DNA of 64,000 nt, taken from Thiomonas sp. FB-Cd (GTDB taxonomy: Bacteria > Pseudomonadota > Gammaproteobacteria > Burkholderiales > Burkholderiaceae_C). Position numbers and translations under genes: made by a program. Shown in pieces: positions 16,271-26,168 of this stretch. The stretch lies in NCBI RefSeq assembly GCF_000733775.1, contig NZ_JPOE01000002.1:558001-622000 (forward strand). The letters are read 5' to 3'. Below the pieces are notes generated by a model. The model was not told the origin of the DNA and did no database searches. It saw nothing but the letters and a program-made list of their open reading frames with translations. The number at the start of each line of letters is the position of its first letter. The stretch's first letter is position 1.

Positions 16271-17158
16271 TTGCCTGAACTTTTCGGATTCCCCCTGCCT
16301 CTGCTGCTTGGCCAGTTGATGCTCGGTCTGGTCAACGGTGCTTTCTATGCCATGTTGTCATTGGGCCTTGCGGTGATTTTCGGCCTTATGGACGTGGTGA
16401 ATTTCGCCCATGGCGCGTTTTTCATGATGGGCGCAATGTTTACCTGGATCGGCAGGCAGTATTTCGACCTCGGGTTCTGGTGGATGCTGTTCATTGCGCC
16501 ACTTCTAGTGGGATTGATCGGCGTGGGGGTCGAGCGTCTGATGCTGCGACGCTTGCGTGGGATGGATCCGATCTACGGTTTGCTGTTGACCTTTGGCCTG
16601 ACGCTGCTGATTGAGGGCATCTTCCGCTCCTTTTTCGGCGTGGCGGGCGCGCCCTATAACCCGCCCGAGGTACTCGGAAGCACGCTGAATCTGGGCTTTA
16701 TGTTCTTGCCTTCCTACCTGGCCTTTGCCGTGGTGGCCAGCGTCGTGGTGTGCTTCGGCACTTGGCTGTTGATCGAGCGCACCAAGCTCGGCTCCTATTT
16801 GCGGGCGGGGACCGAGAATCCCGCCTTGGTTCAAGCCTTTGGCATCAATTTTCCGCTGCTGGTCACGTCCACGTTCGCATTCGGCTCAGCACTTGCCGGA
16901 TTGGCCGGCGTGTTGGCCGCTCCGGTCATCCAGGTATCACCGCTGATGGGGTCCAATCTGATCATCGTGGTCTTCGCCATCGTGGTCATTGGCGGTATGG
17001 GCTCGGTAGTTGGGGCGATCGTCTCGGGCTTGGCGCTGGGCTTAATCGAGGGGCTTGCCAAGGTCCTTTATGCGCCCATTTCCACCACGGTCGTGTTTAT
17101 TCTCATGGCGCTGGTGCTTACCGCAAGGCCCGCGGGGCTGTTCGGCAGGGATCGATGA
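16271..17158 (+). CDS. livH: Branched-chain amino acid-type ABC transporter permease (LivH)
   Basis: 295-aa membrane subunit with about eight helices. The LivH motifs GLVNGAFYAMLSLGLAVIFGLM and the conserved EAA-like loop YLRAGTENPALVQAFGIN are present, as is FAIVVIGGMGSVVGAIV near the C-terminus. The start is a TTG at 16271, supported by a GAGG SD 6 bases upstream; no ATG occurs before residue 17, which would cut into the first helix. The stop overlaps livM (ATGA). Confidence 0.92.
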   Translation: MPELFGFPLPLLLGQLMLGLVNGAFYAMLSLGLAVIFGLMDVVNFAHGAFFMMGAMFTWIGRQYFDLGFWWMLFIAPLLVGLIGVGVERLMLRRLRGMDPIYGLLLTFGLTLLIEGIFRSFFGVAGAPYNPPEVLGSTLNLGFMFLPSYLAFAVVASVVVCFGTWLLIERTKLGSYLRAGTENPALVQAFGINFPLLVTSTFAFGSALAGLAGVLAAPVIQVSPLMGSNLIIVVFAIVVIGGMGSVVGAIVSGLALGLIEGLAKVLYAPISTTVVFILMALVLTARPAGLFGRDR

Positions 17159-18153
17159 CCATGCTCTGGCGTACTCGCATTCCCGTTGTTGTGGCCTGGG
17201 TCGCGCTAGCTCTGGCTGTGGCTGCACCCTGGCTCGGCCTGTATCCGGTGCTGGGCATGCGGATGATGTGCTTTGCGTTGTTCGCATGCGCCTTCAACCT
17301 GCTGGCTGGTTACGCGGGGCTCATCTCCTTCGGTCATGCCGCTTTGTTCGGTGGGGCGGGTTACCTCACCGGTCTGGCGCTCACCACTTGGGGTTGGCCA
17401 ACCCCGGCGGGAGTGCTCATTGGGGTGCTGGCCGCATTGGCCATCGGTTTGGTGATGGGATTGCTTGCCGTGCGCAGACAGGGCATCTATTTTTCCATGA
17501 TCACGCTGGCGCTCGCGCAAATCGTCTATTTTTATTGTCTGCAGGCGAATTTCACGGGTGGTGAGGACGGTCTGCAGGGTATACCGCGCGGCAGCATGTT
17601 CGGGCTGTCGTTGCAGTCCGACCGTGTGATGTACTACCTGGTCTTGGCGGTGTTTGTGGCAAGCTGGTGGTTCATGCGGCGCGTGGTGAGTTCACCGTTC
17701 GGGCAGATCTTGCAGGCTGTGCGCGAAAACGAGCCGCGTGCGATTTCACTGGGTTACCGCGTCAACCGCTACAAGCTTGGCGTGTTCCTGCTATCGGCCG
17801 GATTCGCGGGGTTGGCCGGGGCATTGAAGGCGGTAGTCATGGGCTTTGAGACTCTCACCGATGTGCATTGGGCCACATCGGGTCTTGTGATCCTCATGAC
17901 CCTACTGGGCGGTCTGGGTACAGACCTTGGTCCAGTCCTTGGTGCGCTCATTGTTACAGTGCTTGAGGAGAAGATGGGAACCATCGCGCGGTTCTTGGTG
18001 CATGTCACTGGGATTCAATGGTTCAGCCAGCTCAACGACTCAGTGAGCATGGTGATCGGCGCGATCTTCGTGCTGTGTGTACTGCTGTTCCGGCGCGGCA
18101 TTGTGGGCGAACTGCGGGCTCGCCTGCGGAGTGCACAGCCGGCGGCCAGCTGA
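17155..18153 (+). CDS. livM: Branched-chain amino acid-type ABC transporter permease (LivM)
   Basis: 332-aa membrane subunit. Typical LivM segments are NLLAGYAGLISFGHAALFG (about residues 46-64), TGGEDGLQGIPRG and the loop VRENEPRAISLGYRVNRYKL, the site of contact with the ATPase. About nine helices. The ATG lies in the ATGA overlap with livH. It ends the operon; the converging corC-like gene stops 30 bp further on. Confidence 0.93.
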   Translation: MTMLWRTRIPVVVAWVALALAVAAPWLGLYPVLGMRMMCFALFACAFNLLAGYAGLISFGHAALFGGAGYLTGLALTTWGWPTPAGVLIGVLAALAIGLVMGLLAVRRQGIYFSMITLALAQIVYFYCLQANFTGGEDGLQGIPRGSMFGLSLQSDRVMYYLVLAVFVASWWFMRRVVSSPFGQILQAVRENEPRAISLGYRVNRYKLGVFLLSAGFAGLAGALKAVVMGFETLTDVHWATSGLVILMTLLGGLGTDLGPVLGALIVTVLEEKMGTIARFLVHVTGIQWFSQLNDSVSMVIGAIFVLCVLLFRRGIVGELRARLRSAQPAAS

Positions 18154-18183
18154 ACGAGCGTGTGTCTTTCCCCTTTTTGGCTG

Positions 18184-19512
18184 TCAATTCCCATCTGGCG
18201 GGAGTGCCTCATGGTCTGGCGCGATTGTCTGGCGTGACACCAGAACCTTGTCGATACGCTTGCCATCCATGTCCACTATCTCGAATCGCCAGCCGCCCCA
18301 ATCGATATGGTCGCCCGTATGTGGTAGGCGGGCCAGCAGCAGCATGAGCATGCCGGCCAGGGTGTTGTAGCGTGCCTTCTCTTCCTCTGGCACGGACTTG
18401 AGGCCCAACTTGTCCTTGAGATCGCCCACGGGAATCAGGCCATCAAGAAGCCAAGATCCATCTTCGCGCTGAATGGCCCAAGGCTCTTCCGATGGGTGAC
18501 TCTTGAACTCGCCCGCAATGGCTTCCAGAATATCCTGCACGGTGACGATGCCCAGAGTCTGTCCATACTCGCCCAGAACCAGTGCCGTGTGATCCGGGCT
18601 TTGCTTGAAGGTCTGCAGCAGTTCGAGCCCCGTGAGACTCTCGGGCACGAAAATGGCATGACTGGATGCCTTGCTTAGATCCTCGATTCCCTCGCGACGT
18701 ATGAACCGACCGAGAAGCTCCTTGGCTGAGACCAAGCCGATCACATCGTCCAAATCACCACGGACAAGGGGAAAGCGGGAGTGGGGCGACTGCGCGATCT
18801 TGTTGAGATTGTCGGTCAATGGATCCTCGACATCGAGAAACTCAATTTCATTGCGCGGGGTCATCAAGGAGGCAATCTGGCGGTCGTCAAGGCGGAATAC
18901 ATTGCGGACCATTTCATGTTCCTGAACCTCGATCACGCCAGCGTCGGATCCTTCCTCCAAGACCACGTTGATCTCCTCTTCGGTGACGTGCGTCGGTGCG
19001 TCAGTGCGCACGCGCATGAGCCGCAGCAACAAATCGGTGGATACGGAGAGCAACCGGACGAACACGGACACGCTGCGCGCCAGGATCAGCATCGGCTGGG
19101 ACATCACCAGTGCGATCTTCTCCGGCGCCAACTGCCCAAGGCGCTTCGGGACGAGTTCGCCGATGACGATCGAGAGGTACGTGATGACGATGACGACGAG
19201 TGCCGTGCCTGCAATGTTGGCGAACTGCGGCAGCATGCCGAAGCCCTGAAACCAACTGCTTAAGGGGGCTGAAAACGCTGCCTCGCCGATGATGCCGTTA
19301 AGCACCCCGATGGACGTGATGCCAATCTGTACAGTGGACAGAAGCCGCGTCGGCTGTTCGGTCAATTGGAGGGCGGCCCTTGCGGGGACGCTGCCCGACT
19401 CTGCCATGGCAGTCAATCGGGCTCTGCGGGCAGTGACCAGTGCAATTTCCGACATGGCGAACAGGCCGTTGAGCACGATCAAGGCGAGAAGAATCAAGAC
19501 TTCCGTCATCAT
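18184..19512 (-). CDS. CNNM/CorC-HlyC family membrane protein (hemolysin-type, tandem CBS)
   Basis: 442 aa. An N-terminal CNNM (DUF21) domain with four hydrophobic segments (residues ~1-190, including NGLFAMSEIALVTARRARL and IVIGELVPKRL) is followed by two CBS domains (~210-340, with ASLMTPRNEIEFLD) and a CorC_HlyC C-terminal domain (DGSWLLDGLIPVGDL). Such proteins are linked to magnesium or cobalt efflux and sodium/magnesium exchange; the hemolysin name is historical. The ATG at 19512 (or the adjacent 19509) begins the first helix. Convergent with livM. Confidence 0.88.
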   Translation of the reverse strand: MMTEVLILLALIVLNGLFAMSEIALVTARRARLTAMAESGSVPARAALQLTEQPTRLLSTVQIGITSIGVLNGIIGEAAFSAPLSSWFQGFGMLPQFANIAGTALVVIVITYLSIVIGELVPKRLGQLAPEKIALVMSQPMLILARSVSVFVRLLSVSTDLLLRLMRVRTDAPTHVTEEEINVVLEEGSDAGVIEVQEHEMVRNVFRLDDRQIASLMTPRNEIEFLDVEDPLTDNLNKIAQSPHSRFPLVRGDLDDVIGLVSAKELLGRFIRREGIEDLSKASSHAIFVPESLTGLELLQTFKQSPDHTALVLGEYGQTLGIVTVQDILEAIAGEFKSHPSEEPWAIQREDGSWLLDGLIPVGDLKDKLGLKSVPEEEKARYNTLAGMLMLLLARLPHTGDHIDWGGWRFEIVDMDGKRIDKVLVSRQTIAPDHEALPPDGN

Positions 19513-19775
19513 GGGAGCACTCAGGAGGTAAGAGGGCCAGTGGCGTCGGGCAACCAGCCGCACGCCAAGGCGCGCATGCAGGGCATTCCAGGGGAAGGGG
19601 GCGCCGAGGGCGCGCAGGCACCGGCTCCGGTTTCGGCGATCAGGGGTGAGCGGCGCGTGGGTGTGGGGGCTGGGTCCAATGCAGAGGGCATGGGCATTTG
19701 CGGATCTCGCGCAGGTTCTATGCTTGGATATTGAACCGAGGCTCGAAAGAGCGTAGCGATGGAGAACCTTCACCC

Positions 19776-21011
19776 ATGTCCAGTAACGAACACAGTTCCC
19801 AATTAGACCAGAACCCCGACACAAAGCCTGAGACGCTCGGACACACGCGTGCTGTGGCCACCAGTCTGCAGCATCCGTCTTATGAGCCGCCTGCCGGGTT
19901 CGATGCCGTGCAGCCTGCCACTCACCGTGCCTCGACCGTCATTTTTCCAAGCGTGGCAGCGATGCGCTCGCGCGACTGGCGCCATAAGAACGGGTACACC
20001 TACGGTTTACACGGCACCCCGACGACGTTCACTTTGGAGGCCCGATTGGCTGCGATCGAGGGTGCACGGCATTGCATGCTTTGCCCGTCGGGTTTGTCCG
20101 CCATCGCTCTGGTCGATCTGGCCCTTGTCGCGCAAGGTGAAGCCGTCATGTTGCCATCCAACGTCTATGGGCCAAGCCGCGAGCTGGCCGAGCGGCTCCT
20201 CACCGGATGGGGAATCACCGTACAAATTTACGACCCCCTCGACGTGGTGGCCGCGCGCGCAGCCATCACGCAGCACACACGGCTGATGTGGCTGGAAGCG
20301 CCCGGTTCAGTCACAATGGAGATGCCCGACCTCCGTGCCCTGATAAAGCTCGCACGTGAGCATGGTGTCATCACCGCCCTTGACAATACTTGGGCTGCGG
20401 GAATTGCGCTCAAGCCGTTTGATCTTGGCGTTGACATCGCCATGCAGGCGCTCACGAAATATCAGTCTGGTGGAGCTGATGTGCTGATGGGCGCCGTGAT
20501 GACCCGAGGCGACGCGCTGCACGAAAGGCTTCTTTATGCCCATATGCGCCTTGGCCTGGGCGTGGGCGGTGACGACGCAAGCCTCATATTGCGTGGCTTA
20601 CACAGCCTGGCTCTGCGTTACGGCGCGCACGATGCGTCTGCGCGACGCATCGCTGCCTGGCTGCAGACCCGTCCCGAGGTTCAGACCGTACTCCACCCGG
20701 CCTTGCCGGGCAGTCCTGGACATGCCAACTGGGTGCGCGACTGTAGCGCTGCAGCCGGCCTGTTTAGTTTCACGTTCAGACCTTGGGTGAATGCGGCGCA
20801 GGTTGACGCCTTCGTTGACGCGCTGCGGCTGTTCAAAATCGGCTATTCCTGGGGCGGCCCGCTCAGCCTGGTGGTGCCCTACGATATGGGCGCCACGCGC
20901 GGCGACGCATGGGCTCACGGGAGCCCCTTGGTGCGTCTGAGCATCGGCTTGGAGGATCCGGACGACTTAATCGCAGATATCGCGCAGGCCATACGCGCGT
21001 GTCTCCGCTAA
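19776..21011 (+). CDS. metC: Cystathionine beta-lyase
   Basis: 411-aa Cys/Met-metabolism PLP enzyme that splits cystathionine to homocysteine, pyruvate and ammonia. Visible are KNGYTYGLHGTPTTF, the PLP-ring stacking region ARHCMLCPSGLSAIALV, ALDNTWAAGIALKPFDLG with the conserved Asp, and ALTKYQSGGADVLMG with the Schiff-base lysine. FKIGYSWGGPLSL near the C-terminus marks the beta-lyase branch rather than gamma-synthase. The ATG at 19776 begins a polar, unconserved 30-residue lead. Alternative in-frame upstream codons give non-protein-like sequence. Confidence 0.92.
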   Translation: MSSNEHSSQLDQNPDTKPETLGHTRAVATSLQHPSYEPPAGFDAVQPATHRASTVIFPSVAAMRSRDWRHKNGYTYGLHGTPTTFTLEARLAAIEGARHCMLCPSGLSAIALVDLALVAQGEAVMLPSNVYGPSRELAERLLTGWGITVQIYDPLDVVAARAAITQHTRLMWLEAPGSVTMEMPDLRALIKLAREHGVITALDNTWAAGIALKPFDLGVDIAMQALTKYQSGGADVLMGAVMTRGDALHERLLYAHMRLGLGVGGDDASLILRGLHSLALRYGAHDASARRIAAWLQTRPEVQTVLHPALPGSPGHANWVRDCSAAAGLFSFTFRPWVNAAQVDAFVDALRLFKIGYSWGGPLSLVVPYDMGATRGDAWAHGSPLVRLSIGLEDPDDLIADIAQAIRACLR

Positions 21012-21051
21012 CGGCGCGGTGCCGCCGCTCAATATCGAAAAGGGAAACGCC

Positions 21052-21531
21052 ATGGGATTACGCTCCATCGTGTTCATTGTGTTGTTTATCCTGGTGGCGG
21101 CCTTCGCCGCGCTCAACTGGGGGGCGTTCACTGCGACAACGACGCTTTCGCTGGGCTTTGGCGCCGTGCAAGCGCCGTTGGGCTTGGTCATGCTGGCGTT
21201 TAGTGCCGCCGTCGCGCTCGTTTTTTTCGCCTTCGCCATTTACGTCCAGACCGCTGCTTTGCTGGAGAGCCGCAAGCAGATGAAGGAGTTGCAGGTCCAA
21301 CGCGAGTTGGCCGAGAAGGCTGAGAGTTCCCGAATCACGCAGCTGCAGCAGAGCCTGGAAGCTGGTTTCAACCGCTTGGCCGGGCTGCTCGAAGCGTACA
21401 AGGCGGAACTCACGGCCCACATGGACAGCCTGGAACAGACACAGGCCCAGCACATTACTGAAACGGGCAACGGGTTGTCCGCAGCAATTGGCGAGTTAGA
21501 CGAACGTCTCACGAGCCACAGAGGCACCTAA
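21052..21531 (+). CDS. LapA-domain inner-membrane protein
   Basis: 159 aa. Two hydrophobic helices (about residues 3-24 and 44-67) form the lipopolysaccharide assembly protein A-like domain, followed by a long coiled-coil tail (~75-150, LLESRKQMKELQVQRELAEK onward) rich in Gln and Glu. LapA proteins help regulate LPS synthesis with LapB. No lapB is next to it here. It follows metC by 40 bp on the same strand and ends 6 bp before the converging serB gene. AAAGGGA serves as SD. Confidence 0.75.
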   Translation: MGLRSIVFIVLFILVAAFAALNWGAFTATTTLSLGFGAVQAPLGLVMLAFSAAVALVFFAFAIYVQTAALLESRKQMKELQVQRELAEKAESSRITQLQQSLEAGFNRLAGLLEAYKAELTAHMDSLEQTQAQHITETGNGLSAAIGELDERLTSHRGT

Positions 21532-21537
21532 GGGGGA

Positions 21538-22419
21538 TCATGCCTCGAACAGAGGCAGAACTCCATCGAGTCCGCAGTATGTCAGAGCCACGGCTGCTGC
21601 ATCCTGCACAGCCGGTTTGGCGTGGTAGGCCACGCTCAAGCCTGCAGCATTCATCATGGCGAGATCATTGGCTCCATCGCCAACGGCGATGGCTTGTGTT
21701 GGAAGGCAACCGATGCTGGCGCACGTGTCGAGCAGAGCGCGGCGCTTGCCGTGGGCGTCAACAACGGGACCCACCAGATGGCCCGAGAGTTTGCCACCGA
21801 GGATCTCAAGGGTGTTGGCCGCCACAAAATCCAGCCCAAGTCTGTCTTTCAGCCTTTCGGTGAACCAGGTAAAACCGCCGGTGGCCAGCAGCACTTTCAG
21901 ACCGGCTTGCTTGGCTTCGGCAATTAGCGCTTCTGCGCCGGGGTTCAGTCGCATACGGGCGTACACCGATTGCAGAACGCTTTCAGGAGTCCCGGCCAAG
22001 AGGGCTAGGCGGCGGCGCAGACTTTCGGCATAGTCGGTAATTTCGCCCCGCATGGCGGCCTCGGTGATTTCCGCGATCTGCGCTTTCTTGCCGCCAGCCT
22101 CTCCCAGTTCGTCGATGGTCTCCATTGCCACCAGGGTGGAATCCATGTCCAGTGCCAGCAGTTTGAAATCGGCCAGCCGCATCGAAGCAGGAACGATGGC
22201 CCAATCCAGGCTGTGCTCGAGTGCAACACGCGGCATCAGGGCGCGCACCACGTGTGGGTCCACGGCGATCGACCGCAGGCGCACGGCCTGCAGCCCCCAG
22301 TCACCTTGCGCGCTTGGCAGCTTTTCCAATCCGCAGGGCTGAACGCGTTCGGCAATCGTGGCAACGAGGTCAGCATTCAGGGTGGCGGGGGCGGCAACTT
22401 GCAGGACAAGGTGGTGCAT
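21538..22419 (-). CDS. serB: Phosphoserine phosphatase
   Basis: 293-aa HAD-superfamily enzyme for the last step of serine synthesis. An N-terminal ~85-residue regulatory domain precedes the catalytic part, with motif I LLALDMDSTLVAMETIDEL (nucleophile Asp), motif II LLATGGFTWFTERL and motif III AVGDGANDLAMMNAAGLSVAYHAKP (in part). The ATG at 22419 is chosen over an in-frame TTG at 22425. It lies 80 bp downstream of mfd on the same strand. Confidence 0.94.
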   Translation of the reverse strand: MHHLVLQVAAPATLNADLVATIAERVQPCGLEKLPSAQGDWGLQAVRLRSIAVDPHVVRALMPRVALEHSLDWAIVPASMRLADFKLLALDMDSTLVAMETIDELGEAGGKKAQIAEITEAAMRGEITDYAESLRRRLALLAGTPESVLQSVYARMRLNPGAEALIAEAKQAGLKVLLATGGFTWFTERLKDRLGLDFVAANTLEILGGKLSGHLVGPVVDAHGKRRALLDTCASIGCLPTQAIAVGDGANDLAMMNAAGLSVAYHAKPAVQDAAAVALTYCGLDGVLPLFEA

Positions 22420-22499
22420 GATCAAAGGTCGAGAGTAAAAGGTGGGATCGGGGGTGCTGGACGATGCGTGGCCTAAAACAAAACCGGACGGAGCGTAAT

Positions 22500-25400
22500 T
22501 CAGAGCGCGAGAACCTCGCCGCGAGGCTCACCGAGCAATCCCAGGGTTTCGCGTACCAAGCGGGCGCGGGCAGCCCCGTCTTTGGCATCGCGCTCAATGC
22601 GCAGCCTATCGTTGCCAGCCAAACGCACATGTCGGTGATTCTGCACGAGCCAGATGATGCGCGCACTGTCCACGGGCGGATTCGGGCGGAACTGAAGTAG
22701 AGTCTGCGTCTCGGCCGCGTCCACCTTTTGCACGCCGTAACGCGCGGCCAGGAGGCGCAGGCGGTGTGTCTCCAACAGGTTGAGCGCCGCAGCGGGCATG
22801 CGGCCAAACCGGTCGATGACCTCCTCTGCTACCTCCTGCAATTGGGCGTCGCTGCCGGCGCTTGCCAAGCGCTTATACAGGTTGAGGCGGGCATGGACGT
22901 CAGGACAATAGTCCTCGGGTAGCAAGGCGGGCTCGTGGAGATTGATTTCGGTGGTCACGCCCAGGGGGTGCAGCAGGTCCGGCTCGCGACCGGCCTTGAG
23001 TGCCTTGACGGCAGCGCCAAGCATGTCCACGTACATCTGGTAGCCAATGTCCTGCACGTTTCCCGACTGTGCTTCGCCGAGCGCCTCGCCGGCCCCGCGA
23101 ATTTCCAGGTCATGCATGGCAAGGTAAAAACCTGAGCCCAGTTCCTCCATCTGCGTGATCGCGTCAAGCCGCTGCTGCGCCGCTTTGGACAGCGACTGCA
23201 CGTCCGGTACCAGGAGGTACGCATAGGCTTGGTGGTGCGAGCGGCCCACGCGCCCGCGCAGCTGGTGCAATTGGGCAAGGCCGAACTTGTCGGCCCGGCT
23301 CATCACGATGGTGTTTGCCGTAGGCACGTCAATGCCTGTTTCGATGATGGTCGAACAAAGCAGAAGGTTGAATCGCTGGGCGTGGAAGTCGCGCATCACG
23401 CGTTCGAGCTCGCGTTCGTGCATCTGACCGTGGGCGATTTCGATGCGGGCCTCGGGTACGAGTTCAGCCAGCATCTCGCGCCGGCGCAAGATGCTCTCCA
23501 CTTCGTTGTGCAGAAAGTACACTTGCCCGCCGCGCTTGATCTCGCGCAGGATGGCTTCGCGGATTACGGCGCGGCTTTCATTGCGCACGAAAGTCTTGAT
23601 GGCCAGGCGTTTCTGCGGGGCGGTGGCAATCACAGACAGGTCGCGCAGGCCTTCCATCGCCATGCCCAAGGTGCGTGGAATTGGCGTTGCCGTGAGTGTG
23701 AGCATGTCCACCTCGGCGCGCAGCGCCTTCAGCGCCTCCTTATGGCGTACCCCGAAGCGGTGCTCCTCGTCGACGATGACCAGTCCCAGGCGCTGGAATT
23801 TGACGTCGGCTGACAGCAGCTTGTGGGTGCCGATCACGATATCGACCGTTCCTGCAGCCAGGCCCTCCAGTGATGCCTTGACCTCCTTTGCCGAGCGAAA
23901 GCGTGAGAGCTCGGCGATCTTCACGGGCCAATCCGCAAAGCGATTACGGAATGTTTCCACGTGCTGCTCGGCCAGCAGTGTCGTTGGGGCAAGCACGGCC
24001 ACCTGCGTGCCGCCCATCACTGCGATGAAGGCGGCACGCAACGCGACCTCCGTTTTGCCAAAGCCCACATCGCCGCACACCAGGCGGTCCATGGGTTTGG
24101 GCGCAATCATGTCCTGAACCACGGCGTGGATGGCCGCACGCTGATCGGGCGTTTCCTCGAAACCGAAGCCAGCGGCGAAGGCCTCATAATCCTGGGCGGA
24201 AAAGTGGAATCCGTGTCCGGGGCGCGCAGCCCGGCGCGCATAAATGTTGAGCAGTTCCGCTGCCGTGTCACGGATCTGCTCGGCAGCCTTGCGGCGCGCC
24301 TTATCCCACTGCCCTGAGCCGAGCGTATGCAGCGGGGCATTGTCGGGATCCACGCCGCTATAACGAGCGATCAGGTGCAGCTGGGCCACTGGCACGTACA
24401 ACGAGGCATCCTGCGCATAGCGCAGATGCAAAAACTCGGCCGGGCCGTCACCCAAGTCCAGGGAGACCAGTCCCTGGTAACGGCCGATCCCATGCTGCTG
24501 GTGGACAACAGGGTCGCCGGGCTTGAGTTCGGACAGATCCCTGACCAGGTTTTCCACGGCACTGGCACGCTCCTGCTTGCGGTGCTTTCTCTGGCTCGGT
24601 GAAAGAGCAAACAGCTCGGTCTCGGTAAGCAGGCCTATGCCAGCGGCGGGAAGCGCGAAACCCGTGGCCAGCGGGGCTACGGCCAGGCCAAATGCGGTGT
24701 CGGCAGAGGTAAACGACGCCCAGTCATCGACGATTTGCGGGGTCAATTGCGATGCGCGCAACAGCTCAAGCAGGGTCTCGCGGCGTCCAGCCGATTCGGC
24801 GCACAGCAGCACGCGCAGCGGCGCATGCGCATCGCGGCCGCCGGCGTCGAGCCAGCCCTGCAGGCGCCTTAGGGGCTTATCACTTCGCCGTTCGACCGAA
24901 AGGTCGGGCAGGGCTTGCGCGGCCAGCGCGTGCTGCGGACCGGCTGGCGCAGACGCATTCGGATCGCTCGTCGCTTCGGCCTTGATCGGCACGAGCGCAG
25001 GGGCCGCTTGTGTGACCTCCGTCGCTCCTTCAACTGCATGTTCGGCAAGCGGCGCCTGTCGCAGGCCCAGTTGGACCAGCGGCTTGATGCTCAGAAAGAA
25101 CTCCTCTTCGCTCATGTACAGCTGAGCAGGCGGAAGAGCGGGGCGCTCGGGGTCATGGCGTAGCAGCCGCCAGCGCTCGCTCGTGTCGGCCCAGAACTGG
25201 CGCATCGCCCCGGCCACGTCGCCCACGAGTACCACGCCCCCATGTGGCCCCGCATAGTCCAGCAGGGTTTCAGTGTGTTCGAAGAACAGCGGGAGGTAAT
25301 ACTCGATTCCTGGGCCAGCCACGCCGCTACCCATGTCCTTGTATAATGGGCTGCGGCTGGGGTCGCCCTCGATGCGCTCGCGCCATTGCGCGCGAAAGCG

Positions 25401-26120
25401 CTGGCGGGCTGCGTCGTCCAGCGGGAATTCGCGGCCCGGAAGCATGCGCACCGCGTCGACCGTGTAAAGGCTTCGCTGGCTGTCCGGGTCGAACGTGTGG
25501 ATGGATTCCACCGTGTCGCCGAACAGGTCCACACGCAGGGGCAGGGCGCTACCCATCGGGTGCAGATCGAGAAGGCCACCGCGCACCGCATACTCGCCTG
25601 GCGCGACCACTTGCGTGACGTGCGCATAGCCAGCCAGCACCAGTTGGGCACGAAGCGCGGCCTCGTCCAGTCGCTGGCCCTTTTGGAAGTGAAACGTGTG
25701 TGAAGCCAGGAAGGACGCTGGCGGCAAGCGCTGCAAGGCCGTTGCGGCCGGCACCAGAACAAGGTCCAGTGCCTGCTGATGCAGTGTCCAAAGCGTGGCC
25801 AACCGTTCCGAAACGAGGTCCTGATGCGGCGAGAATGCATCGTAGGGAAGTGTTTCCCAGTCCGGAAGCACACCAGCGCGCAAACTCGGGGCGAACCAGC
25901 CAATTTCCGCTAACAGGCGTTGGGCGTCGGCAGGATCGGCAGTGATGACAACCCAGGGCCCGCAACCGATTGAGGATGGCGCGTTGGCCTTTGCCAATTC
26001 GGCCAGCAGGAGTGCATCGCTGCTTCCTGGCGGGCGGGGCAGCCACAGTCGGTTTCCTGGCTTTAGCGCCGGCAGGCCTGGGGCGAGAAAAAGGGTTTGC
26101 GCAATGGAATCTTGGGACAT
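22500..26120 (-). CDS. mfd: Transcription-repair coupling factor
   Basis: About 1206 aa. SF2 translocase that removes stalled RNA polymerase and recruits UvrA. Order: UvrB-like N-terminal domains (WETLPYDAFSPHQDLVSERLA), RNA polymerase-interacting CarD-like domain (ELKPGDPVVHQQHGIGRYQGL in part), helicase motif I GDVGFGKTEVALRAAF, motif II VDEEHRFGVRHKEAL, motif VI QLRGRVGRSHHQAYAYL, and the TRCF C-terminal domain. It is ~50 residues longer than E. coli Mfd because of an Ala/Pro-rich insert (AEHAVEGATEVTQAAPALV...) near the middle of the N-terminal half. The frame is stop-free far upstream, across ispDF, but the true ATG is at 26120. Divergent from ispD with only 48 bp between. Confidence 0.95.
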   Translation of the reverse strand: MSQDSIAQTLFLAPGLPALKPGNRLWLPRPPGSSDALLLAELAKANAPSSIGCGPWVVITADPADAQRLLAEIGWFAPSLRAGVLPDWETLPYDAFSPHQDLVSERLATLWTLHQQALDLVLVPAATALQRLPPASFLASHTFHFQKGQRLDEAALRAQLVLAGYAHVTQVVAPGEYAVRGGLLDLHPMGSALPLRVDLFGDTVESIHTFDPDSQRSLYTVDAVRMLPGREFPLDDAARQRFRAQWRERIEGDPSRSPLYKDMGSGVAGPGIEYYLPLFFEHTETLLDYAGPHGGVVLVGDVAGAMRQFWADTSERWRLLRHDPERPALPPAQLYMSEEEFFLSIKPLVQLGLRQAPLAEHAVEGATEVTQAAPALVPIKAEATSDPNASAPAGPQHALAAQALPDLSVERRSDKPLRRLQGWLDAGGRDAHAPLRVLLCAESAGRRETLLELLRASQLTPQIVDDWASFTSADTAFGLAVAPLATGFALPAAGIGLLTETELFALSPSQRKHRKQERASAVENLVRDLSELKPGDPVVHQQHGIGRYQGLVSLDLGDGPAEFLHLRYAQDASLYVPVAQLHLIARYSGVDPDNAPLHTLGSGQWDKARRKAAEQIRDTAAELLNIYARRAARPGHGFHFSAQDYEAFAAGFGFEETPDQRAAIHAVVQDMIAPKPMDRLVCGDVGFGKTEVALRAAFIAVMGGTQVAVLAPTTLLAEQHVETFRNRFADWPVKIAELSRFRSAKEVKASLEGLAAGTVDIVIGTHKLLSADVKFQRLGLVIVDEEHRFGVRHKEALKALRAEVDMLTLTATPIPRTLGMAMEGLRDLSVIATAPQKRLAIKTFVRNESRAVIREAILREIKRGGQVYFLHNEVESILRRREMLAELVPEARIEIAHGQMHERELERVMRDFHAQRFNLLLCSTIIETGIDVPTANTIVMSRADKFGLAQLHQLRGRVGRSHHQAYAYLLVPDVQSLSKAAQQRLDAITQMEELGSGFYLAMHDLEIRGAGEALGEAQSGNVQDIGYQMYVDMLGAAVKALKAGREPDLLHPLGVTTEINLHEPALLPEDYCPDVHARLNLYKRLASAGSDAQLQEVAEEVIDRFGRMPAAALNLLETHRLRLLAARYGVQKVDAAETQTLLQFRPNPPVDSARIIWLVQNHRHVRLAGNDRLRIERDAKDGAARARLVRETLGLLGEPRGEVLAL

Positions 26121-26168
26121 GCCTAGAATTTTCGCAGGTGCGGCTTGTTGCCGTGGCAAAGTGATCCG